22,860 bases of DNA, from the NCBI GenBank assembly GCA_964641945.1, contig CAZXLQ010000045.1:1-22860 (forward strand), read 5' to 3'. Origin of the DNA: JADIYM01 sp964641945. GTDB lineage: Bacteria; Acidobacteriota; Blastocatellia; UBA7656; JADIYM01. A program made the position numbers and the translations under genes. Each line of letters starts with the position of its first letter. The first letter of the stretch is position 1. Below, in pieces: positions 1 through 7,250 of the stretch. The notes beneath the pieces are model-generated. The model worked only from the letters and a program-made list of their open reading frames with translations. It did not search any database and had not been told where the DNA came from.

Positions 1-190
1 GGTCCGATGGCAAGCGGGCCACACGTATCAGTACCGCGAGCGGTAGCGAGCGGGTCGAATTGACGAAGAGCACCACGACAGGAACGACCCGCTCGCTACC
101 GCTCGCGGTACTGATCCTGCCGGGCTGCCGACGGTATGGGACGAAGCTGACACCGCACGCCCCACGCCTCGGCACTGGGCCCGGTAGCGC
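1..190. repeat. REP-like repeat unit, copy 1 (perfect 31-bp inverted repeat)
   Basis: Positions 27-57 and 85-115 are perfect reverse complements of 31 bases with a 27-base spacer; the arm begins ATCAGTACCGCGAGCGGTAG. The bases from 1 to about 190 recur at 251-441 with few changes, so the unit is a tandem or dispersed element of about 190 bp on a period of about 250 bp. It may continue left of the window. The downstream part carries a further GGTAGCGC word beside a short palindrome, as in REP elements, which place a GTAG tetranucleotide next to a hairpin. No protein-coding signal is evident. Confidence 0.85.
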
Positions 191-250
191 ACCGGTCGAC
201 TCGCTGCTGGCCCGTGGTTACAGAGGCGTTCGTTGACCCGTAAAGTCGCA

Positions 251-441
251 GGTCCGATGGCAAGCGGGCCACACGTATCAGTACCGCGAGCGGTAGCGAG
301 CGGGTTGAATTGACGAAGAGCACTCACGACAGGATCGACCCGCTCGCTACCGCTCGCGGTTCTGATCCAGCCGGGCCCCCGACGGTATGGGACGAAGCTG
401 ACACCGCACGCCCCACACCTCGGCACCGGGCGCGGTAGCGC
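251..441. repeat. REP-like repeat unit, copy 2
   Basis: Second copy of the element at 1-190. The arms are 277-307 and 336-366 and differ from perfect complementarity at only two positions, one of which would be a G-U pair in RNA. The 3' part (367-441) matches 116-190 closely and ends in a hairpin with a GGTA loop around 426-447. It lies 3' of the minus-strand oppABC-moeA operon, where a strong RNA hairpin could also stabilise or end the transcript. The remaining bases to 545 hold nothing I recognise. Confidence 0.82.
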
Positions 442-545
442 TCGGGTCAGCTTCTCAGTCAGGCGCCTGGTGTCGTCACACGCGCCCGAGATCGACCCGA
501 ACGCCACCGCGCCCGGTACAGATGCTCAAGGCCGCCGATCGCTTT

Positions 546-1793
546 TTACACGATCTCTCCGATCAGTTGCACGCGCACGGTCTCGCCCGCGGCGATGTGC
601 TTCGCACCCTCCGGCACGATCACGAGCCCGTTCGCCGCAACCATGGACGAAAGCACGCCGGACCCCTGAGAGCGCTTCGTTTCGGCGAAGAGCCGGCCGT
701 CCCGCCAGGAAATCACCGCGCGCTGGTAGTTGCGCCGGTCACCCGACGACTTGACGTCGGCCGCGAGCTCCGCAAGCACTTCAGGCCGCATCCATCGGTC
801 GGGCACGACTCCCATCATCTTTCGAAGCGCCGGCCAGACGAAAAGATGAAAGCCGACCATGCACGACACGGGGTTCCCTGGAAGTCCGAAGAACGGCTTC
901 CCTCTCAGCTCGGCGAAGACGACCGGCTTGCCGGGCTTCATCGCGACACGCCAGAAGTTCGTCTCGGCGCCGAGTGCGTCGAGCGCCGCCTTCACGAAAT
1001 CGAAGTCGCCAACCGAGACGCCGCCGCTCGTGACGACGACGTCGGCTTCCGACGCCGCAACGAGCGCGGACGAGATGTCCTCGAGCGTGTCGCGCGCGAT
1101 CGGCAGGACCGTCGCGAGTGCTCCAGCCTCGCGCGCGAGCGACGCGAGCGAGAAGGCATTCGAGTTCACGAGCTTCCCTTCCTCGGGCGCGGCACCGACC
1201 TCGAGCAGCTCGTCGCCCGTCGAGAGCACTGCCACCGTCGGACGTCGCGCGACGGTCACGAATGGCCTTCCGAGCGACGCGAGCTGACCGATCTCGCCGG
1301 CTCTCAGGTCGGCTCCAGGCGACAACACGGTGTCGCCCGCGCGAACGTCTTCGCCGCGCCGGCGAATGCTCGCGCCAGGCTTCGATGGACGAAACACGCG
1401 CACGGTGTCACCTTCGGACTCGGTCACCTCCACGATCACAACTGAATCGGCACCATCGGGCATCGGTGCTCCGGTCATAATCCGGATCGCAGTGCCGGGC
1501 TCGACGCTCCGGGTCGCGACGTATCCCGCGGGCAGCGTTTCGACGACCTCGAGCGTGACCGGTGTCTCTCTCGACGCGCCCGCGACGTCGCCGGCGCGGA
1601 CCGCATAACCGTCCATCGCTGTGTTGTCGCGCGCGGGAATGTCGTATGCCGCGACGATCGGCTCGGCAAGGACGCGGCCGTGGGCGTCGGAGAGCGCCAC
1701 GCGTTCCAATCCAACGGGCCGGATGGCTTCCAGGATTCGATCGCGCGCCTGCTCGACCGTCAGCATCGACGTGTGCGCGGTTGGGTTCGACAT
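546..1793 (-). CDS. moeA: Molybdopterin molybdenumtransferase MoeA
   Basis: A 415-residue protein, the usual length for MoeA, which inserts molybdate into adenylylated molybdopterin in the last step of molybdenum cofactor synthesis in the cytoplasm. Family motifs are all present: DIPARDNTAMDGYAVRA (51-67) and IMTGAPMP (105-112) in the N-terminal MoeA domains, STGDELLEVG (191-200) and TSGGVSVGDFD (255-265) in the molybdopterin-binding domain, then MKPGKP (285-290) and GLPGNPVS (303-310), followed by the MoeA C-terminal domain. The start at 1793 gives the full N-terminus; only a weak GGGA/GGAAG ribosome site precedes it. It lies 39 bp after oppC and is probably the last gene of that operon. No other molybdenum-cofactor gene is visible, so the link with peptide uptake is likely incidental. 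Confidence 0.96.
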   Translation of the reverse strand: MSNPTAHTSMLTVEQARDRILEAIRPVGLERVALSDAHGRVLAEPIVAAYDIPARDNTAMDGYAVRAGDVAGASRETPVTLEVVETLPAGYVATRSVEPGTAIRIMTGAPMPDGADSVVIVEVTESEGDTVRVFRPSKPGASIRRRGEDVRAGDTVLSPGADLRAGEIGQLASLGRPFVTVARRPTVAVLSTGDELLEVGAAPEEGKLVNSNAFSLASLAREAGALATVLPIARDTLEDISSALVAASEADVVVTSGGVSVGDFDFVKAALDALGAETNFWRVAMKPGKPVVFAELRGKPFFGLPGNPVSCMVGFHLFVWPALRKMMGVVPDRWMRPEVLAELAADVKSSGDRRNYQRAVISWRDGRLFAETKRSQGSGVLSSMVAANGLVIVPEGAKHIAAGETVRVQLIGEIV

Positions 1794-1832
1794 TCGACTT
1801 CCCTGCTCCCGTTTTTCGGCCGCGACCGGCGG

Positions 1833-2819
1833 CTATTCCCTGCGCATCTGCGGATCGAGCGCGTCCCGCAATCCATCTCCGACGAAATTGAGGCTCAGGA
1901 GCGTCAACGCCAGCGTCACCGCCGGGAAGATCAGCTGCCAGGGATAGATCGCCATCGAAACGACGCCGTCGTTGACCATGGTTCCCCACGACGAAAACGG
2001 CGGTGGAACTCCGAGGCCGAGGAACGAGAGAAACGCTTCCTGGAGCATGACGGTCGGCACCGTCAGGGTCGTGTAGACGATCACCGGCCCGAGTGTGTTC
2101 GGAACGATGTGGCGGAAGATCATCGAAAACGTCGAAGCGCCCACGCACCGCGCGGCCTCTACGAACTCCTGGTGCTTGAGCGACAGGACCTGCCCCCGGA
2201 CGATGCGCGCCATTGTGAGCCACGACACCGCGCCGAGTGCCGCGAAGAGGATCAGGAAGCTGCGCCCGGCGATCGAAACGAGCACGATGACGAGGAAGAT
2301 GTACGGCAGCGAGTAGATGATGTCGACGGTGCGCATCATCACCTGGTCCGTGCGTCCTCCAAGGTAGCCCGCGATTGCGCCGTACGACACGCCGATGACG
2401 AAACTGACGGCCGTCGACACGAGACCGACCATCAGCGAGATCGCACCGCCGACCATCAGGCGGACGACGAGATCGCGTCCCAGCACGTCGGTGCCCATCC
2501 AGTGCGACCAGCTCGGCGACTCGTTGGCAATCTCGAGATTCGTGCTGTCGAACTGATACGGGAGCGGGTCGGGAATCCAGTTGAAGAAGGGCGACGCCGA
2601 CCGGTTTCCTAGCTGCATCGCTCCGACGAGTGAGAGGGCGATGATGACGAGCAGGACCGCTCCTCCGAACACTGCGAGGTGGTTCTTTCGCAGCCGTCGC
2701 CAGGCGTCCTTCCAGAGGCTGGTGCCTTCGACGAGCTCGGACACGGGAAGTGGCGCCGCCGGGCCGGCAGGCGTGAGCTCGACGGATCCATACGACGGTG
2801 TCGGGTCGAAGGCGCTCAT
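1833..2819 (-). CDS. oppC: Peptide/nickel-type ABC transporter permease, OppC/DppC family
   Basis: 328 residues. This is one of two inner-membrane permease subunits of an oligopeptide-type importer. The sequence has a cytoplasmic N-terminal tail, a first membrane helix at about 48-67, the OppC motif HWMGTDVLGRD (106-116), several more hydrophobic helices, and the EAA loop that contacts the ATPase at about 212-242 (FVEAARCVGAS). The open frame extends upstream to 3752, but that part is antisense-like shadow of oppB. The ATG at 2819 fits better because it overlaps the oppB stop codon as ATGA, implying translational coupling. The C-terminus DALDPQMRRE is typical of the family. Substrate cannot be told from the permease. 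Confidence 0.95.
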   Translation of the reverse strand: MSAFDPTPSYGSVELTPAGPAAPLPVSELVEGTSLWKDAWRRLRKNHLAVFGGAVLLVIIALSLVGAMQLGNRSASPFFNWIPDPLPYQFDSTNLEIANESPSWSHWMGTDVLGRDLVVRLMVGGAISLMVGLVSTAVSFVIGVSYGAIAGYLGGRTDQVMMRTVDIIYSLPYIFLVIVLVSIAGRSFLILFAALGAVSWLTMARIVRGQVLSLKHQEFVEAARCVGASTFSMIFRHIVPNTLGPVIVYTTLTVPTVMLQEAFLSFLGLGVPPPFSSWGTMVNDGVVSMAIYPWQLIFPAVTLALTLLSLNFVGDGLRDALDPQMRRE

Positions 2820-3952
2820 CAGGAGTACTTGATCCGCGGATCGATGATCGCGTACGCGACGTCGACGATGAGGTTCATCACGATCAGCATGATTGCGACG
2901 AAGAAGACGATGCCGAGTGTGAGCGTGTAGTCGCGGTTGTTTGCCGACTGCAGGAAGAACTGCCCGAGCCCGGCGAGTGCGAAGATCCGCTCGACGACGA
3001 TCGTCCCACCGATGAGGAACGCGAGCGCAGGCCCGGTGAACGAAACGACCGGAAGCAATGCGCCGCGCAGTGCGTGTCGGAACACGACGACACGCTCGCT
3101 GAGTCCCTTCGCCCGCGCGGTGCGAACGTAGTCGGTGCGAAGCGTCTCGAGCATCGCCGCCCGCATCAACCTCGCCACGTACGCCGTGTAGACGGCCGAC
3201 AGCGTTACGGCCGGCAGGATGAGAAAGCGGAAGTTCGGGATGGAGAACGGACCGATGTCGATCCACTCCATCAGCGCCGGCGGCAGTACGTAGAACGTCA
3301 GCGAGAAGGCGACGATGAGCACCGGTCCGAGCACGAGCGCCGGAACCGACAGACCGAGCACCGCGCTCGCCATCGAGGCGTAGTCGACCGACGTGTTCTG
3401 CTTGTAGGCCGCGACGATCCCGATCGGAATCCCGATCGAGAGCGCGATAAGGTAGGCGAGGATTCCGAGGTTCAGCGATAGCGGGAGGCCGGCAAGAATG
3501 ATGTCGGTGACGTTGCGGGCGTCGGTGAAACGAGTCGACGGTCCGAAGTTGCCGCCGATGACACCCCACTCCCAGTTCCTCGCCTGCGTCGCTTCGTCGG
3601 TCACGTACCGGCCGAAGAAGTAGGAGTTGTATTGATTGTCGAACCCGTTCCATCGCACGAGCGCGAACGATCTTGTCTCTGGCGGATCGAACGGCCTGAA
3701 GATGCTGCGATTGACGTATTCGACGTTGCCTTCCGAGTCGAACCGGGTCCACGACTCCCGTATCGACAGGTAGAAAATCGGCCGGTCGAGCCCGAACCGC
3801 CGGTTCAGGTTCTGCTGGATGACCGCGGAGAGCTGACGTTCGCTCGCGAACGGATTGCCCGGCGCCAGCCGCATGACGAAGAAGGTCAGCGTCATGATGA
3901 CGAGCAGAAGCGGAATGACCTGCAGCAGACGCTTGACGATGAAGCTGAGCAC
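2819..3952 (-). CDS. oppB: Peptide/nickel-type ABC transporter permease, OppB/DppB family
   Basis: 377 residues. Partner permease of OppC. The N-terminus (FIVKRLLQVIPLLLVIMTLTF) is the classic OppB first helix. Further helices lie at about 158-182, 196-223, 243-265 and at the C-terminus, with the EAA loop at about 271-300 (YVRTARAKGLSERVV). Length is above the usual 300-340 because of a long extracytoplasmic insert at about 52-148, rich in aromatic residues, before the second helix. The start is GTG at 3952, preceded by AGAGG at suitable spacing and 13 bp after the oppA stop. The stop overlaps the oppC start. Role: solute passage across the inner membrane, probably peptides delivered by the OppA lipoprotein upstream. 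Confidence 0.95.
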   Translation of the reverse strand: MLSFIVKRLLQVIPLLLVIMTLTFFVMRLAPGNPFASERQLSAVIQQNLNRRFGLDRPIFYLSIRESWTRFDSEGNVEYVNRSIFRPFDPPETRSFALVRWNGFDNQYNSYFFGRYVTDEATQARNWEWGVIGGNFGPSTRFTDARNVTDIILAGLPLSLNLGILAYLIALSIGIPIGIVAAYKQNTSVDYASMASAVLGLSVPALVLGPVLIVAFSLTFYVLPPALMEWIDIGPFSIPNFRFLILPAVTLSAVYTAYVARLMRAAMLETLRTDYVRTARAKGLSERVVVFRHALRGALLPVVSFTGPALAFLIGGTIVVERIFALAGLGQFFLQSANNRDYTLTLGIVFFVAIMLIVMNLIVDVAYAIIDPRIKYS

Positions 3953-3965
3953 GCTCGGTTCCCTC

Positions 3966-5606
3966 TCAGTGCGCCTGGCCGGCTTCGGGAGTCCACGCCT
4001 CGTTGATCGAGACGAACTTGAGTGGATTCTGGTCGAGCGGGTTGTCGCCCCAGCCCTCGACGAACGGTTTCCGCAGCTTCACGCTCGCGTAGTAGTAGAG
4101 CGGTATGACGGGCATCTCGTCGAGCAGGATCGCTTCGGCGTCGGCAAGCAGCGTCAATCGCCGCAGCGGATCGGGATCGCTGTTCGCGCGGTCCAGCAGC
4201 TTCGAGTACTTTGCATTCGCCCAGCCGGGGTGGTTGTTGAGTGTCACCGCCTGGAATAGATCGAGGAACGTGTTCGGATCGAGGTAGTCGGCGATCCAGC
4301 CGTCGCGCGCGATGTCGAACTGCCGGGTTTCTCGCGTTCGCTGATACACCTGCCACTCCTGGTTGTTCAGTTCCACGGGAATGTTCAGCTCGCGACGCCA
4401 CGTGTTCTGGATGAGCTCGGCGAGCTGACGGTGAGACTCGAGCGTGTTGAAGAAGATCTCGATTCTGGGGAAACCCTGACCACCGGGATATCCGGCCTCG
4501 GCGAGCAGGCGCCGCGCCTCGTCGGGGTTGTACTCGAGGGGTTTCGGATACGGATAGTTCGGTGTCTTCGGCGGAATCCAGTTCCACGCCGGTACCTGGC
4601 CACCGCCGAGGAACTTCTCGCAGATGGCCTTCTTGTCGATGGACATCGCGAGGGCGCGTCGCACGAGCTTGTTGTCCAGGGGCGGCCGATTGACGTTGAG
4701 CGAGTAGTAATAGACGCCGTATTCAGGCTCGACGTGGAAATCGAGCTTGCCGCGCAGTGCCTTCACGAATGCGGTCGGCACCGACTGACCACCTCCGGCG
4801 AGCACGTGCACTTCGTTTGCCTTGTAGAGGCTCACCGCCGTGTTCTGATCCTCGATCGGAAGAAAGATGACGCGCTCGAGCTGGACGCGGGCCGCGTCCC
4901 AGTGGCCGTCCCATTTCTCGATGACTATGCGGTCGTAGGGAGTTCGTTTGACGAGGCGGAAAGGGCCGCTCGATACGTGGTTCTCGGGAGCGAGCCAGCG
5001 ATCGCCGTGCGCCTCGATCGCCTGGCGCGGCACGGCTGTAAAGGCGTAGTGCGGTGTCATCGAAACGAAGAACGCGGTCGGGCGTTCCATCGTGACCTCC
5101 AGCGTGTGCGCGTCAATCGCCCGGACCCCGAGCGTCGCGAGGTCCTCGGCCGTGCCGTCGTTGAGCGCCTCGCCGTTTTTCACATAGTAGAGGAGGTTCG
5201 CGTATGGCGAAGCGGTGGACGGATCGATGATCCTCCGCCACGAGTAGACGAAGTCATCGGCGGTGAGCGGATTGCCGTCGGTCCAGGTGGCTTCGGGCCG
5301 GAGGTGGAACGTCCAGACGGAAGCGTCGGCGTTGTGCTCCCAGGTCGTTGCAAGGCACGGGATAGGCTGGGCGGTCTGCGGGTCGTAGGTCGTCAGGCAA
5401 TCATAGAGATTGAGCATGACGTTGGCTTCGGGCACGCCGGCGGTCTTGTGCGGATCGAGAGAGCGGGGCTCGCTTTGATTCGCGACAACGAGGGTCTTGT
5501 CGGTCGGCGGAGTGGTGGCGCCGAAGTACGCGCCCGCGGTAACGCAGGCCTGAAGGCCGAGAGCGGCGGCAACGGCGGCCGCGAGGGCGGCGAAATGACG
5601 CGTCAT
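3966..5606 (-). CDS. oppA: Peptide ABC transporter substrate-binding lipoprotein, OppA family (SBP_bac_5)
   Basis: 546 residues, the expected size for OppA. The N-terminus is a lipoprotein signal: short basic start, alanine-rich helix, lipobox LQAC with Cys21. The mature part has family hallmarks: NQSEPRSLDPHKTAGVPE, the WTFHLRPEATWTDGNPLTADDFVYSW segment (split here as WTFHLRPEATW and DGNPLTADDFVYSWRR), and RALAMSIDKKAI. An in-frame GTG lies five codons upstream at 5621, but the codons between hold GGAGG, which makes the natural Shine-Dalgarno site for the ATG at 5606; I chose that start. It captures oligopeptides outside the inner membrane and hands them to OppBC. First gene of the oppABC-moeA operon; the upstream region 5607-5875 must hold its promoter and also carries a hairpin repeat. 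Peptide specificity is inferred from family only. Confidence 0.96.
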   Translation of the reverse strand: MTRHFAALAAAVAAALGLQACVTAGAYFGATTPPTDKTLVVANQSEPRSLDPHKTAGVPEANVMLNLYDCLTTYDPQTAQPIPCLATTWEHNADASVWTFHLRPEATWTDGNPLTADDFVYSWRRIIDPSTASPYANLLYYVKNGEALNDGTAEDLATLGVRAIDAHTLEVTMERPTAFFVSMTPHYAFTAVPRQAIEAHGDRWLAPENHVSSGPFRLVKRTPYDRIVIEKWDGHWDAARVQLERVIFLPIEDQNTAVSLYKANEVHVLAGGGQSVPTAFVKALRGKLDFHVEPEYGVYYYSLNVNRPPLDNKLVRRALAMSIDKKAICEKFLGGGQVPAWNWIPPKTPNYPYPKPLEYNPDEARRLLAEAGYPGGQGFPRIEIFFNTLESHRQLAELIQNTWRRELNIPVELNNQEWQVYQRTRETRQFDIARDGWIADYLDPNTFLDLFQAVTLNNHPGWANAKYSKLLDRANSDPDPLRRLTLLADAEAILLDEMPVIPLYYYASVKLRKPFVEGWGDNPLDQNPLKFVSINEAWTPEAGQAH

Positions 5607-5760
5607 TCGGGGCCTCCGCACGCGGCGTCATCGCGTGCCGTGGGGATTGGATTCGTCCTGCGGAACCGGCCGATCCGGAAATGAAACCCGATGCTGGAGT
5701 TATAGCGGGTGCCGCGTGGGAGCCGCAAGGTGGGGGCGCACGCGCTGGCGAGCTTCCCGA

Positions 5761-5862
5761 TTCTCCGCGCCTCTGCGAGTCCTTCGCGCCTTTGCGAGAA
5801 ACCTGACGTACGCACCAATATCTCGCAAAGGCGCAAAGGAATCGCAAAGGCGCAGAGAAGAT
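5761..5862. repeat. Hairpin repeat of the TTTGCGCCTTTGCG family, copy A
   Basis: Two arms of about 40 bases (5761-5800 and 5820-5860) are near reverse complements, each made of short repeats of the words CTTTGCGC and TTTGCGAG. The same family occurs at 20255-20350 and 22028-22140. This copy lies in the 269-bp gap between the small membrane-protein gene and oppA, both on the minus strand, just after the former's stop codon, so it could end that transcript. No poly-U run follows, so a classical terminator is not certain. Confidence 0.8.
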
Positions 5863-5875
5863 CTGCTGCGTTCGC

Positions 5876-6250
5876 TTAACCCGCCGTCCGCGCTTTCCTC
5901 GCCTGGATGAACGAGTTCACGCACAACCCGATGAACACCGCACAGATCACCGCGACGAGTGCCTGGACCTTCACCGCGTCCGGCCGCGCCACCTCTGCCC
6001 CGCCGAGCATCTTTACGAACTTGAACGCCCCCGACGCAGTTCCGAGCAGACCGAGCAATCCGACCATTGCGGCACCGTGCATGGCGTGCTTCAGAAGCGA
6101 TTCCTTGAGAGCCATAGCCCCCAGCAATGCCATCGGCACTCCAAGGAATGCCGGAATCAGCGCCGTCCAGCTCGCCATTCCCGACATTACGTAACCAACG
6201 ACGCCAATGAGCGTCAGCAGCACTCCGACCCCTATCGTGATGTATGGCAC
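5876..6250 (-). CDS. Small four-helix membrane protein of unknown function
   Basis: 124 residues from the GTG at 6250. I do not recognise the family. Four hydrophobic stretches are visible at roughly 3-24, 28-47, 55-77 and 96-116, separated by short polar loops; a charged loop (GGAEVARPDAVK) precedes the last helix and the C-terminus is basic, consistent with an inner-membrane protein. The open frame begins five codons further up with another GTG, but those codons hold GGAGGA about 8 bases before the GTG at 6250, which is the better start. It stands alone on the minus strand, divergent from the ParB-like gene starting at 6384, with about 130 bp between them that could hold promoters for both. 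No functional residues can be named. Confidence 0.7.
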   Translation of the reverse strand: MPYITIGVGVLLTLIGVVGYVMSGMASWTALIPAFLGVPMALLGAMALKESLLKHAMHGAAMVGLLGLLGTASGAFKFVKMLGGAEVARPDAVKVQALVAVICAVFIGLCVNSFIQARKARTAG

Positions 6251-6383
6251 GAACCGATCCTCCACCGGCGATATCGCTTGGCCGGCTCATCCGCGCGTCC
6301 GGCCCGAAGCTCCGGGATGATACCACCCGGCCTGAAAAGAATGCGCCAGTTGTCACAAGCAGCCTGTTCCGACTTTCCGACTG

Positions 6384-7250
6384 ATGATCCGGCAGGTATA
6401 CTCCCATTCAAATGGTACAAAATGTTCCACGGATGCCGTCTCTCGACACACGACGGGGGCGGAGGTGACGAGGCGGCGCCGACGTGAGCGGCAGATTGAC
6501 GTTCTCGCGAGCCCGCAGGCGGTGCGAAGCGTCCTTAACTCATTGATTCGAAAGCTTCCCGCGGAACTTCCCTCCTCCGAGCGAGAACTCGTCAGGATGC
6601 TTCGGGCGGCTTCGCATTGCGAGCGCAAGGGCTGGTCACAGTCCCTTCGAGGCCGCCCGTCGCGCTACGATCGAGGCCGGCTTCAGCGGCTGTGGAACGT
6701 CCTCACCGAGGAACTCGCGCGCGTCGATCGTGAATCCGTCTCTCCGAGGACGTTCACCGAGCACTACCTTCGTCTGCTCTCCTGCCCGGCTGACGTCTCA
6801 GCGGCGCTCGTCGACGGCCGGATCAACCTGTTCGAAGCGCTTCAGTTGGCCCGGCTCACGCCCGCGGCGGCGGGGTTGACCTCGTCTGGCGCCTCGAAGC
6901 TCAGATCCCGCGTCCTGGCGGCGCACGTCGCCAGTCACGCGTCTGCGCGTCAGCTCTACGAACGGATCAATGACCTGCTCGGCCGATCGAGGCGCCCGGA
7001 AGCCGGCAGCCCGATTGATACGGCCCAGCCGGCTGCGGCCGCGTCGGAGGCGGAAGAGATCGACGCCGAGACCGACGCCTACCTCGCGGACCCCGGCGCT
7101 CTCTTCGCCGATCAGCTCAGGCAGATCTCGATCGAGCTGGCGCGGATCGACTCGGACGAAATTACCGACGCCGAGTCGTCGGCGCTTTTCGACCTGCTCG
7201 ACCAGCTGTACCTTCGCGCGTCGAAGGTCGCGCGCCGGACGAACGACTGA
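6384..7250 (+). CDS. ParB-type DNA-binding-domain protein without the CTPase domain (hypothetical)
   Basis: Up to 288 residues. I do not know a named family. The middle (about 120-200) reads like the HTH and linker region of ParB: TFTEHYLRLLSCPADVSAA followed by LVDGRINLFEALQLARLTP, resembling the ParB pattern of a recognition helix, then a helix ending in a short loop and the next helix. The GERR and ENLQR motifs of the ParB nuclease/CTPase domain are absent. The N-terminus is very basic (TRRRRRERQ) and the C-terminus (about 235-285) is acidic and helical, possibly a dimerisation or partner-binding tail. It converges on parB and overlaps its 3' end by 89 bp. The start is uncertain: ATG at 6384 has no ribosome site and a good -10 box lies inside the frame at 6397, so translation may begin at GTG 6465 (261 residues). 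A role as partner or regulator of the ParAB pair is inference. Confidence 0.68.
   Translation: MIRQVYSHSNGTKCSTDAVSRHTTGAEVTRRRRRERQIDVLASPQAVRSVLNSLIRKLPAELPSSERELVRMLRAASHCERKGWSQSLRGRPSRYDRGRLQRLWNVLTEELARVDRESVSPRTFTEHYLRLLSCPADVSAALVDGRINLFEALQLARLTPAAAGLTSSGASKLRSRVLAAHVASHASARQLYERINDLLGRSRRPEAGSPIDTAQPAAAASEAEEIDAETDAYLADPGALFADQLRQISIELARIDSDEITDAESSALFDLLDQLYLRASKVARRTND
6397..6402 (+). promoter_or_regulatory. Candidate -10 box for the ParB-like gene
   Basis: TATACT matches the sigma-70 -10 consensus in five of six bases in a region otherwise rich in G and C. No convincing -35 hexamer sits at 16-18 bases upstream. If used, transcription would begin near 6409, inside the annotated frame and just at the palindrome at 6413-6429, which argues for a start codon downstream of 6384. 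Confidence 0.35.
6413..6429. promoter_or_regulatory. Candidate operator palindrome
   Basis: TGGTACAAAATGTTCCA: arms TGGTAC and GTTCCA are complementary at five of six positions around an AT-rich centre. It lies about 10 bases after a TATACT box, where a bound protein would block transcription start. The ParB-like protein, ParB or the MerR-type domain of ParA are natural candidates to bind it, by analogy with self-regulated partition operons. Confidence 0.35.

Noticed and set aside
28..507. 159-codon minus-strand frame across the left repeats
   Set aside because: Translation of palindromic repeat DNA in both copies; no ribosome site or family resemblance.
4431..5684. Long plus-strand open frame of 417 codons
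   Set aside because: It lies antisense to oppA, with arginine- and valine-rich composition and no family motif; high-GC shadow.
5761..5862. CRISPR-like short repeats
   Set aside because: The repeated words are inverted arms of one hairpin without regular unique spacers; no cas genes nearby. The same holds for the 8-mer tandem at 12881-12940.
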